DNA of 64,000 bases from a bacterium HR29. GTDB lineage: Bacteria > Chloroflexota > Dehalococcoidia > Tepidiformales > Tepidiformaceae. Below are positions 43,668-51,295 of this stretch, piece after piece. Each line of letters begins with the position of its first letter. The first letter of the stretch is position 1. Where the stretch lies: assembly GCA_002898215.1 (NCBI GenBank), contig BEIF01000001.1, positions 167,501 to 231,500 of the forward strand, given 5' to 3'. The notes beneath the pieces were generated by a model. It was not told the origin of the DNA. It saw nothing but the letters and a program-made list of their open reading frames with translations, and made no database searches. The position numbers were made by a program, and so were the translations under genes.

Positions 43668-44390
43668 GTGGAGGATCGTCCCACCTTCCCGCGACGGAGT
43701 TTCAACCGGAGGCGCTTCCTCGCCGCGGCAGCACGCTTCGGCGTCGCCGCGCTCGGTGCGAGCTGTGGAAGCGGTGACGCCCCTTCGGGAGCCTCTTTCT
43801 CTCCAGCGATGCCCACGGCGTCGGCCCGGCCTCGCCAGGGAGCGGCGCTGCGGTCGGGGGTGTGCTCAACCACGCACGCTGGGACGACCGGTGGCTGTCC
43901 GTGGACGGCGAGGAGGGACACTCCGTCCAAGCGGGCACCGTCGACGAGGAATTGGTCGGGCAGGAGCGACTGGTGTTCCCGTTCAGCCGGTACCTCGTCA
44001 CCGACACCACGGGCGCACTGACGGCCCGGACGATGCGCATCACCGCTGCTCCTGCCATCGCAGGTCTGACCGAAGCGGGAGCCACCGCCCGAGTTCTGGT
44101 CTTTGGCAACGGCATCGAGGGCAACAGGGACAAGGCTTCCAGAAGAGCGTGATGGACTCCACCGCCGGTGACCCCCCAGAAGCGGGACCACTATACCTAC
44201 GTCTGGGCGGACAGCAGCTCGCCGCGCGTGCTCAAGGCCCAGCGCGACATCGCTCGCGCCGTCGAGGCCGGCCAGCTGCACGAATCTCCGGGCACTCCGG
44301 ACACGAAGGGAAAAGGTCCTCACGGTAGACCGTCCGGTCCCGGTGTTCGCTTTCGTCGCCTGGGGCGCTGGGCCGGTTCGGCGGACGTGA
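43668..44390 (+). pseudogene. Tat-signal exported protein broken by four single-base frameshifts
   Basis: Joining frames gives one protein of about 240 residues. It begins at GTG 43668 (AGAAGGA upstream) with a twin-arginine signal, FNRRRFLAAAARFGVAALGA, and a possible lipid cysteine. Coding character, shown by very high third-position GC, jumps frames four times. One G is missing at 43856-43860 and one at about 44134. One C is extra at 44172-44177 and one G at about 44303. The pieces read VLNHARWDDRWLSVDGEEGH, GFQKSVMDSTAGD, KRDHYTYVWADSSSPRVLKA and EKVLTVDRPVPVFAFVAWGA. No known domain was recognised. Confidence 0.6.
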
Positions 44391-44445
44391 GGTGGGCCGG
44401 GGGACTCCCCGGCCCGCCCCACTCGGGACACCCGAAGACGGAGGG

Positions 44446-44838
44446 CTACAAGACGACGAGTTCGTACCCGTCGAGGGCGAGGTCGGCGATGCTGGGATGG
44501 TCCATGTACGCACCGCTCAGCGGTGCCCCCACGGCCTGCAGCTTCTCGCGCACCTGGAACGCGCCCGAGCAGTAATCGCACACCTCGAAGGCGATTCCCT
44601 GGCCCCTGATGCTCTCGAAGAGCCGCGCCATTCGGCGTTCGGGGTCGGTTTCCGGAGCCAGCAGCTTTGCAGCCCACTCGCTGCCCGCCCCGTCGAAGAT
44701 GAGGCGGCACCTCGCCCCTCGCTCGCTCAGCTCCTTCGCGTAGAGGAGCGCGTGCAGTGCCCGTGCCATCCCTTCGTGCGTCTCGGCACCGGCCTGGAGG
44801 ATGATGGCGAAGCGCTTGGTACCCGGCGAAATGCTCAT
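44446..44838 (-). CDS. DsrE-family protein
   Basis: A 130-residue small alpha/beta protein of the DsrE/YchN fold (KRFAIILQAGAETHEGMARAL). C87 and C90 in FEVCDYCSGAF could be a redox or sulfur-carrying pair, since related proteins relay sulfur or act as unknown oxidative-stress factors. No dsr or tus genes are nearby. TAGGCT ends 7 bases before ATG 44838 and there is no Shine-Dalgarno, so it is probably leaderless. A long overlapping frame on the same strand is a shadow. Confidence 0.85.
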   Translation of the reverse strand: MSISPGTKRFAIILQAGAETHEGMARALHALLYAKELSERGARCRLIFDGAGSEWAAKLLAPETDPERRMARLFESIRGQGIAFEVCDYCSGAFQVREKLQAVGAPLSGAYMDHPSIADLALDGYELVVL

Positions 44839-44845
44839 GGTTTGC

Positions 44846-44851
44846 AGCCTA
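44846..44851 (-). promoter_or_regulatory. -10 box for leaderless DsrE-family mRNA
   Basis: TAGGCT, 7 bases (GCAAACC), then ATG 44838. Confidence 0.5.
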
Positions 44852-44982
44852 CCCCTCTGCCCGCGGGCATTCCGTGACCGTCATCACGTCACGCACTTCC
44901 CACGCGTTCGTCACTCGGGTGTCCCCGCTGTCCTCCGCGGCCGCGCCGATAATCGTCGAACGGATCGGGTAGAGGGGTGCCG

Positions 44983-45876
44983 ATGCCTATGCTGCAGCGA
45001 GCTGCGAACACCGTCCGCCGATTCATCCATCCGGCCGTCCCCGAGGAGGAGCTGGGAACGCACGCCCGCCGTTACCACACCCTTACCCTCGCCCTCTTGG
45101 CGCTCGCCGTCCCGCTCGAGCTCTACCTCGCCTGGCGCGTTCCCATTCCCGGCTTGGCCCTGCTCCTGGCGACCTGTGCCGCGCTCCTCGCGGCGGAACG
45201 CGGCCGCGAGCTCTCCTGGCGCGAACGCCAACAGGCCATCGAATCGGAAGTCGAACGCCAAGCCGACGCCCTCCTCCGCGACGGGCAGACCGGGCTGCCG
45301 AATCGGAACTACCTTATCGATCAGCTCACCCGCGAGATCGCCCGCGCCGAACGGTATGGCACGACCCTCACCCTAGCCGTGATTGAGCTTGCCCGCGCCG
45401 ACGAACTGCAGCGGAGCTGGGGCGGTGACATCGTCAGCCGCGCGGCCGTCCACGTTGCGGAGACGCTGCGCCGGGTGACGCGCGCCTCCGACTTCCTCGC
45501 CCGCCTCGACGAGCAGCGTTTCGCCGTCGTCCTCCTCGAATGCACCCGTGAGCAGGCGGTCCGCTTCGCCGACCGCATCACCCTCGCTGTCGCCAACCGT
45601 CCCCTCGAGCCTGCAGGGCGGCAGCGCGTGCCTATCTACATCGCCGTGCAGGTCCGGGCCACCCAGTTCGAGCGCGAGCGCTTCCGGGGGCCGCTGGACT
45701 TCATCAGCGCGGCGGGCGGAGACGTCGTCATCGACCCGCCTTCCGCACGGGCGAACGAGACCGTGGACGTCCGGGCTATCCGGCGGCGAGCCCTAGGTGA
45801 CCTCCCGAGCGTCGATTCGACGCAGGAGTTCGCCGATGCCTGGCGCGCATACCGCGCCCGCCGCCGGCTCGGCTGA
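44983..45876 (+). CDS. Membrane protein with degenerate GGDEF domain
   Basis: A 297-residue protein. Two transmembrane segments (about 33-50 and 57-72) and a short charged helix lead into a diguanylate-cyclase fold starting DGQTGLPNRNYLIDQLTREI (about 100-119). The signature GG[DE]EF position reads LDEQRF (175-180) and the usual GD in the metal site is altered, so cyclase activity is unlikely. It may bind c-di-GMP or GTP, or act by protein contact. ATG 44983 follows GAGGGG. GTG 44977 is too close to that site. Confidence 0.82.
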   Translation: MPMLQRAANTVRRFIHPAVPEEELGTHARRYHTLTLALLALAVPLELYLAWRVPIPGLALLLATCAALLAAERGRELSWRERQQAIESEVERQADALLRDGQTGLPNRNYLIDQLTREIARAERYGTTLTLAVIELARADELQRSWGGDIVSRAAVHVAETLRRVTRASDFLARLDEQRFAVVLLECTREQAVRFADRITLAVANRPLEPAGRQRVPIYIAVQVRATQFERERFRGPLDFISAAGGDVVIDPPSARANETVDVRAIRRRALGDLPSVDSTQEFADAWRAYRARRRLG

Positions 45877-45901
45877 GCCGCCCCTTCCGGACGCGAACAA
45901 A

Positions 45902-45923
45902 GGGGGAGGCACCCGCCTCCCCC
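45902..45923. terminator. Bidirectional terminator hairpin
   Basis: A 9-bp perfect stem GGGGGAGGC/GCCTCCCCC with an ACCC loop lies between the convergent GGDEF and SDR genes. On the minus strand it is followed by TTTGTTCG, a good U-rich tail for the SDR transcript. Confidence 0.8.
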
Positions 45924-45947
45924 GTCGTTCGAAGCGCAGCGGTCCCC

Positions 45948-46868
45948 CTACTGCTTCGCCTGCTGCGCGGCCCGCTGCTGGAGCCACTGGTCGAGCGTCA
46001 TCTGCGTGCTCCAGCGCAGGATCGCGCCTTCCAGGCTCGTGATCTCCTTCCAGTGCTCCTGCACCCATTCTGCCGTCTTCACCTCTTCGAGCCCGGCGTT
46101 GATCCCCGGCCCCTGCACGATGGCGGCGCGGTTGAACCGCCCGGCGCCCGCCTCGATGATGAGGCCCGAATCGGTGCACTCCTTCGAGACGAGGTAGACG
46201 ACGGCCGGGACGACATAATCCGGCTTGAGCCGCTCCACGAGCTCGGGGGGCATCACCGTGGCCGTCAGACGGGTGCCCGCCACCGGGGCGATGGTGTTCA
46301 CCATCACGTTGTACTTCGCCCCTTCCTGCTTCAGCACGTTCATCAGGCCGAGCATGGCCGTCTTTGCGGCCCCGTAGTTTGCCTGGCCGAAGTTCCCCCA
46401 GATTCCCGAGGCCGACGAGGTGAGCACGACGCGTCCGTACGATTGCTGCCGGAACACCGGCCAGGCTGCCCGCAGCACCGTGAACGTACCCTTCACGTGC
46501 ACGGCGAAGACGGCATCCCAGTCGTCCTCGCTCATGTTGTGGAAAGCGACGTCGCGCAGGATGCCCGCGTTGCAGATGACGATATCCAGCCGGCCCCACT
46601 TGTCGATGGCGGCTTTCACCATGTTGTAGCCGCCTTCGTACGAAGCCACGCTGTCGAAGTTCGGGATCGCCTCCCCGCCCAGCGCCTCGATCTCCTCGCA
46701 CACTTTCCGGGCGGGTGCGGCGTCGGCGCCTCGACCGTGGGGGTCGCCGCCGAGGTCGTTCACGACGACCTTCGCGCCGCGACGGGCGAGCTCCAGCGCG
46801 TACGCGCGGCCGAGGCCCCCGCCGGCCCCGGTGATGAGGGCCACCTGTCCTTCGAACGAAATCGCCAT
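45948..46868 (-). CDS. SDR oxidoreductase, (R)-3-hydroxyacyl-CoA dehydrogenase-like
   Basis: A 306-residue short-chain dehydrogenase with NAD motif TGAGGGLGRAYALELARRGA and catalytic SSASGIWGNFGQANYGAAK (Ser, Tyr, Lys). The extended VVNDLGGDPHGRG after strand 2 and the C-terminal QEHWKEITSLEGA match the dehydrogenase unit of peroxisomal multifunctional enzyme type 2, which oxidises 3-hydroxyacyl-CoAs. That fits the CoA metabolism in the window, though the exact substrate is unknown. A GAGAGGAAGGGG leader site precedes ATG 46868. Confidence 0.92.
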   Translation of the reverse strand: MAISFEGQVALITGAGGGLGRAYALELARRGAKVVVNDLGGDPHGRGADAAPARKVCEEIEALGGEAIPNFDSVASYEGGYNMVKAAIDKWGRLDIVICNAGILRDVAFHNMSEDDWDAVFAVHVKGTFTVLRAAWPVFRQQSYGRVVLTSSASGIWGNFGQANYGAAKTAMLGLMNVLKQEGAKYNVMVNTIAPVAGTRLTATVMPPELVERLKPDYVVPAVVYLVSKECTDSGLIIEAGAGRFNRAAIVQGPGINAGLEEVKTAEWVQEHWKEITSLEGAILRWSTQMTLDQWLQQRAAQQAKQ

Positions 46869-46953
46869 ACCGGAAAACCCCTTCCTCTCGGAATTTCTTT
46901 CGTTCCGGCGGCCGCGAGCGCGGCCCTGAGGAAGGGTAGCAGGTTTCCCGGCC

Positions 46954-47898
46954 TTAGGCTTCGCCCTTCGGAAGCGCGGCCCCGATGATCTCCCGCACGT
47001 CCTGCACGCCGTGCGACTCCATCCACCGCTTCAACCCTTCGAGCACATCGAGCGGTGCCCGCGGGTTGGCGAAGGTCGCGGTCCCAACCTGGACGGCGCT
47101 GGCGCCCGCCATGAGGAACTCCACTGCGTCCTCGCCGGTGCGGATGCCCCCGCAGCCGATGACGGGGATGCGCACCGCTTGGGCGACGTCCCACACGAAT
47201 CGAAGGGCGATGGGTTTGATCGCCGGGCCGCTCAGCCCGGCCCGCCCGCGAGGGATGACCGGGCGGCGGCGCTCGATGTCGATGGCGACGCCCAAGACGG
47301 TGTTGATGGCGCAGATGGCTGCAGCCCCTGCCTCCTCGCAGGCCTTCGCCACCGGCACGGGATCGGTCACGTTCGGCGTCAGCTTCACGATGACGGGAAG
47401 GTCGGTGTTTCGCACCGCCGCCCTGGTCGCAGCGGCCGCCGCCTCGGGGTCCTGGCCGATCTCCATGCCGCCCGTGTCGACGTTCGGACAGCTGATGTTC
47501 AGCTCCAGCGCCGCGATACCTGGCACGCCGTCCAACATTCGCGCCATCGTGCCGAAGTCCTCGACCCGGTCCGGTGCCAGGTTCACGATGACGGGCACCC
47601 GCCAGGCCGCCCAGCGCGGGGCGAACTCCTCGATGACGCGTTCGATGCCGACGTTCTGCAGGCCGATGGAGTTGAGCATCCCGAGGGGCGTCTCGGCGGT
47701 GCGCGGCTGGGGATTCCCCGCCCGGGGACGCGGCGTCACTCCCTTGGTCACGATCGCTCCCAGGGCCTCGATGTCGAAGTGTTCCGCGAACTCGAAGCCC
47801 CATGAGAACGTCCCCGACGCCGTCATGACCGGGTTCCTCAGGAGAAGCCCGGTCTTCGACCCTGGAGCCAGGTCGACCTCGAGCCGCAGCGTGCTCAC
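46954..47898 (-). CDS. pyrD: Dihydroorotate dehydrogenase (class 1, probably 1B catalytic subunit)
   Basis: A 314-residue FMN enzyme of pyrimidine synthesis. It has VMTASGTFSWGFE, VTKGVTPRPRAGNPQPR, LNSIGLQNVG and LELNISCPNV with the catalytic cysteine C137. It ends with GCGGIRTGEDAVEFLMAGASAV. A cysteine rather than serine base marks class 1. The 1B form needs PyrK, which is not in the window. Start is GTG 47898. TAGACT ends 7 bases upstream, so the mRNA is predicted to be leaderless. Confidence 0.95.
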   Translation of the reverse strand: MSTLRLEVDLAPGSKTGLLLRNPVMTASGTFSWGFEFAEHFDIEALGAIVTKGVTPRPRAGNPQPRTAETPLGMLNSIGLQNVGIERVIEEFAPRWAAWRVPVIVNLAPDRVEDFGTMARMLDGVPGIAALELNISCPNVDTGGMEIGQDPEAAAAATRAAVRNTDLPVIVKLTPNVTDPVPVAKACEEAGAAAICAINTVLGVAIDIERRRPVIPRGRAGLSGPAIKPIALRFVWDVAQAVRIPVIGCGGIRTGEDAVEFLMAGASAVQVGTATFANPRAPLDVLEGLKRWMESHGVQDVREIIGAALPKGEA

Positions 47899-47905
47899 CC
47901 GCCCC

Positions 47906-47911
47906 AGTCTA
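47906..47911 (-). promoter_or_regulatory. -10 box for leaderless pyrD mRNA
   Basis: TAGACT, 7 bases (GGGGCGG), then GTG 47898. Confidence 0.5.
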
Positions 47912-47940
47912 GCGGGCCCCGCGCGAACGGACGCGCTCGG

Positions 47941-48159
47941 CTACTCGGCCGTCCGCTCCCGGAAGCGGCGGGCGCGCGACCCGTTGAGGGTGAAGTTCTC
48001 GGCGTCCCAAACCCAATCCTCGTACGAGTTACGGAACGCCTTCGTCGCGCCGCAGCGCTTGCACACCCCGGCGCTCATCTCGCCATTCGGCGACTCGATG
48101 ACCCAGTGGTGGCGGCAGGTGGTGCCGGCGCGGTCCTTGGCGATGGTTCCGGTGCTCAT
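47941..48159 (-). CDS. Small zinc-finger protein of unknown function
   Basis: A 72-residue protein. C15 with H17/H18 (TTCRHHWVIESPNG) and C33/C36 (GVCKRCGATKAF) form a plausible zinc site, followed by NSYEDWVWDAEN. It resembles short proteins seen in several high-GC phyla, but no function is known to me. GGAGGAAGCC lies directly upstream of ATG 48159. It is divergent from mrp, with a palindrome in the shared control region. Confidence 0.8.
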   Translation of the reverse strand: MSTGTIAKDRAGTTCRHHWVIESPNGEMSAGVCKRCGATKAFRNSYEDWVWDAENFTLNGSRARRFRERTAE

Positions 48160-48214
48160 GGCTCCTTCCTCCGCGGGAGCGCCTGCCCCCGCGCTGACCG
48201 GAGTCTACCACACA

Positions 48215-48232
48215 TTGTGCAAAAATGCACAA
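48215..48232. promoter_or_regulatory. Palindromic operator-like site between divergent genes
   Basis: A perfect inverted repeat TTGTGCA-aaaa-TGCACAA (7-bp arms, 4-base spacer) in an AT-rich island between the zinc-finger gene and mrp. Its dyad symmetry and location suggest binding of a dimeric regulator. The protein is unknown. Confidence 0.6.
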
Positions 48233-48359
48233 ACCCTCGGTAAAGCCGCGGCCCGCTCGTCGGCCGTCTGCCTCGCGGTTGCCGCCGGAGCGCCCGAACC
48301 CGTACGATCGTAGTGCGCGGGGGCGATTCTGGCACCCGCGAAAGGATATCAAGCGCAGC

Positions 48360-49421
48360 ATGGCAGCTTCCCCCTCGCGCGACGCCATCATCGCCGCCCT
48401 CCGCACTGTCCGCGACCCCGAACTCCACCGCGATATCGTCTCCCTCGGAATGGTGAAAGATGTGGCCGTCGAGGACGGCCGCGTCCACGTCCAAGTCGAG
48501 CTCACCACCCCCGCCTGCCCGCTCCGCGAGACCATCGAACGCGACGTGCGCGCCGCCCTGGTCGCAATCGAAGGGGTTCGCGACGTCGCCGTCGAATTCA
48601 GCGCCAACGTCCGGGCCACTGCTCCCCGCGGGGGCCAGCGGCCGGTGGAAGGCGTCCGAAACATCATCGCGGTCGCCAGCAACAAAGGAGGCGTGGGCAA
48701 GTCGACGGTGGCCGCGAACCTGGCCGTCGCCCTCGCCAAGGCTGGGGCCCGCGTCGGTCTGCTCGACGCCGACATCACCGGGCCGAACATCCCCACGATG
48801 TTCGGCTTCCCGGCGGGAGTCCTCGCTCGGGAGCCGGGCGGATTACGGCCGCTCGAAAAGTACGGCGTCAAGGTCATCTCGATCGGCTTCCTCGTGCCGA
48901 AGGGAACGCCCGTTGTCTGGCGCGGGCCGATGATCGGAAGCGCGGTCCGCCAGCTCCTCCACGATGTCCCCTGGGGCGACCTCGACTACCTCGTCATCGA
49001 CCTTCCCCCCGGCACCAGTGACGCCTCGATGAGCATGGCGCAGGAAGCTCCCATCACCGGCGCCATCATCGTTTCGACGCCCCAGACCGTCTCCCTCGAA
49101 GATGCGATGAAGGCCGTCACCATGTTCGAAAAGCTCGGCGTGCCCGTCTTCGGCATCGTCGAGAACATGAGCTACTTCATCGCTCCCGACACCGGGAAGC
49201 GGTATGACATCTTCGGCCACGGCGGCGCCCGTGAGGCCGCCGAAGAGCTCGGGCTCGACTTCCTGGCCGAGATCCCGCTCGAGATCCCTGTCCGCGAGGG
49301 TGGCGATCGCGGCGAACCCATCGTCGTCGCCCAGCCGGATTCGGCGTCGGCGCGCGCGTTCGACGCGCTCGCGCGCGCGGTCGCTGCCCGGATCAGTGTT
49401 CTGCAAAGGATGGCAAGCTGA
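48360..49421 (+). CDS. mrp: Mrp/NBP35-family P-loop ATPase
   Basis: A 353-residue protein. The N-terminal MIP18 (DUF59) domain (about 5-80, TVRDPELHRDIVSLGMV) is followed by a ParA/MinD-type ATPase with deviant Walker A SNKGGVGKST at 107-116 and YLVIDLPPGTSDASM. The family carries or inserts iron-sulfur clusters. The usual CxxC after ENMSYF is replaced by IAPDTGKRYD, so the cluster-bridging cysteines are missing, as in some actinobacterial homologues. AAAGGA lies about 13 bases before ATG 48360. It is followed by the NYN gene after 8 bases. Confidence 0.92.
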   Translation: MAASPSRDAIIAALRTVRDPELHRDIVSLGMVKDVAVEDGRVHVQVELTTPACPLRETIERDVRAALVAIEGVRDVAVEFSANVRATAPRGGQRPVEGVRNIIAVASNKGGVGKSTVAANLAVALAKAGARVGLLDADITGPNIPTMFGFPAGVLAREPGGLRPLEKYGVKVISIGFLVPKGTPVVWRGPMIGSAVRQLLHDVPWGDLDYLVIDLPPGTSDASMSMAQEAPITGAIIVSTPQTVSLEDAMKAVTMFEKLGVPVFGIVENMSYFIAPDTGKRYDIFGHGGAREAAEELGLDFLAEIPLEIPVREGGDRGEPIVVAQPDSASARAFDALARAVAARISVLQRMAS

Positions 49422-49429
49422 CCGAACCT

Positions 49430-50404
49430 ATGGCTCTCAACCTCTTTGCCCGGCGCCGCGAAGCGCCTCCTCCGCAATCGGAACCATCTCCCGCCGAGAC
49501 CACTGCGGTTGCCCCGCCGGAGTCCATGGCCGACGGCTCTCCCGCTCCCGTTGCCGGGCGTGGGAGGCGGCGCCGCCCGCGAACGGCGCAAGCCGCGGGC
49601 GGCGGCGCGCCGGTGCCGGCGACCGAGACGACGGCGACCGAAGCTCCGCCGCCCGCCGAAGCGCCGGACCCGTCCCCGCCCTCGGGCGGACGACGCCGGC
49701 GACGGTCGCGCGGCGGCGGGAAGTCAGGGACTGCCGCCGCCGCGCCCCCGGCGGAGGCGCCGTCCACCACGCCCTCGCCCGAGGCGGTATCCCTCGAGCC
49801 CCTCCTCCAGCGCATCGCCGAGCTCGCCGAGACCGTTCGGGAGCAGTCGCGGCAAATCGACCGGCTGGCTCGCGCCGTGGCCGAGCTCGCCGAGCGCCCC
49901 GTTGCAGCCGCCCCTCCGGCGAAGGTGGGGGTGTTCGTCGATGTCGCCAACATCGAGCTCGCAGCCGAGCGGGCGCGCGTCCGCCTCGATTGGGGCGAGG
50001 TGCTCGCCCGCCTCACCCACGACCGGCAGCTCGTCCGCGCCGTCGCCTACGCTCCCGTGCACGACGACCCGCAGGTGAGCCCCGAGTCGCAGCGCTTCGT
50101 GGAGCCGTTTCTCGATAAGGGCTACAAGATCGTCACCAAGCCGCTCCGCCGGTTCGCCGACGGCTCCATCAAGGCGAACGTCGATATCGAGATGGCGCTC
50201 GATATCGTCACCCTGGCCGACCGGCTCGATGTCGTGGTCCTCGTCTCCGGCGACGGCGACTTCGCGCACCTGGTCGAGGCGCTCCAGGCGCGTGGCGTTC
50301 GGGTCGAGGTCGTCGGCTTCGAACAGTCGACGGCGTCGGTGCTCCGGAACGCAGCCGACCGGTACATCGACATCCTCTCCCTGGTTCGGAACGGCCGCCG
50401 TTAG
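49430..50404 (+). CDS. NYN-domain (PIN-like) putative RNase with basic low-complexity N terminus
   Basis: A 324-residue protein. Residues 1-118 are Pro/Ala-rich with arginine clusters (GRGRRRRPR, GGRRRRRSRGGG) that look RNA-binding. A short coiled coil (about 120-156) follows, then a LabA/NYN nuclease domain from residue 165: KVGVFVDVANIELA (D171), NVDIEMALDIV and VSGDGDFAHLVEAL carry the acidic metal-site residues. RNA cleavage is inferred from the family, with no known target. It follows mrp by 8 bases, and its stop overlaps that of the convergent SDR gene. Confidence 0.87.
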   Translation: MALNLFARRREAPPPQSEPSPAETTAVAPPESMADGSPAPVAGRGRRRRPRTAQAAGGGAPVPATETTATEAPPPAEAPDPSPPSGGRRRRRSRGGGKSGTAAAAPPAEAPSTTPSPEAVSLEPLLQRIAELAETVREQSRQIDRLARAVAELAERPVAAAPPAKVGVFVDVANIELAAERARVRLDWGEVLARLTHDRQLVRAVAYAPVHDDPQVSPESQRFVEPFLDKGYKIVTKPLRRFADGSIKANVDIEMALDIVTLADRLDVVVLVSGDGDFAHLVEALQARGVRVEVVGFEQSTASVLRNAADRYIDILSLVRNGRR

Positions 50405-51258
50405 CTCGGACTTTCGACGCGTTGATGCCCGGGCTCGGCCTCCCAGGGTGGCGCCAACTGGTGGTAGCCGCCTCCGGCCGTCCAGCCCCCGTCCACGTAG
50501 AGGATGTGGCCGGTGATGAAGCTGGAAGCCTGCGAGGCGAGGAACACCACCGCCGCCTCCAGCTCTTCCGGCCTGCCGAGGCGGCCCATCGGCGTACGCG
50601 TCTCGGCCTGCACCTTCGTTCCCGGCGTCGCTTGGAACACCTTGTCCATCATTTCCGTCCCCTCGAAGTACGAGGGGGCGATGGCGTTCACCCGGATGTT
50701 CTCCCGGGCGTATTCGAGGGCCAGCACGCGGGTGAGCGCGTCGACGCCGCCTTTCGCCGCGTGGTAGGAAGCGGCGCGGAACTCGCTGCCTACCCGGCCC
50801 AGGATGGAGCTGACGTTGATGATCACGCCGCCCCCTTGCCGCAGCATCTGCCGCGCGGCCAGACGGCACGCCTGTGCCACCGCGATGAGGTCAAGCTCGA
50901 TGACAGCTCGGATCCGCTTCGGGCTGGCCAGGTCGTGGCGAAGGCCCGAGCGGTCGGTGAAACCGGCGTTGTTCACCAGGATGTCGAGCCGCCCAAAGGC
51001 TTCCACGACCTCTCCGAACAAGCGCTCGAGCTGCGCATCGTCGGTCAGGTCGGCGGGGAACACCTCCGCCCGTATCCCGAATCCTCGCACCATCTCCGCC
51101 GTGCGTTCGAGCTGCTCACGGCGACGCGCCGTCAGCGCGAGGTCGGCTCCTGCGCGGGCCAACCCGCGGGCGAAGGCCACGCCCAGGCCGCTCGATGCGC
51201 CCGTGACGAGGGCCACCTTGCCCCTCAGGTCGAAGAGCTGACAGAACGTAGGGTCCAT
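50401..51258 (-). CDS. Short-chain dehydrogenase/reductase
   Basis: A 285-residue classical SDR with TGASSGLGVAFARGLARAGA, LVNNAGFTDRSG and catalytic VSSILGRVGSEFRAASYHAAK. GHILYVDGGWTAGGG ends the core. An unusual tail of about 20 residues follows. Substrate is unknown, and the gluconate 5-dehydrogenase/3-oxoacyl reductase-like set is the closest by feel. ATG 51258 starts the conserved region. It lies 37 bases after gmk and may be the last gene of that run. Confidence 0.88.
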   Translation of the reverse strand: MDPTFCQLFDLRGKVALVTGASSGLGVAFARGLARAGADLALTARRREQLERTAEMVRGFGIRAEVFPADLTDDAQLERLFGEVVEAFGRLDILVNNAGFTDRSGLRHDLASPKRIRAVIELDLIAVAQACRLAARQMLRQGGGVIINVSSILGRVGSEFRAASYHAAKGGVDALTRVLALEYARENIRVNAIAPSYFEGTEMMDKVFQATPGTKVQAETRTPMGRLGRPEELEAAVVFLASQASSFITGHILYVDGGWTAGGGYHQLAPPWEAEPGHQRVESPS

Positions 51259-51295
51259 CCCGCTGCCCCCGGAGATGAAGGCTCCCTGGGGGATG

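Noticed and set aside
43565-44710. A 381-codon minus-strand frame between the DsrE gene and the membrane protein gene
   Set aside because: Its first part overlaps the real DsrE gene in another frame, and the rest is antisense to the frameshifted Tat-signal gene. No motif is recognisable.
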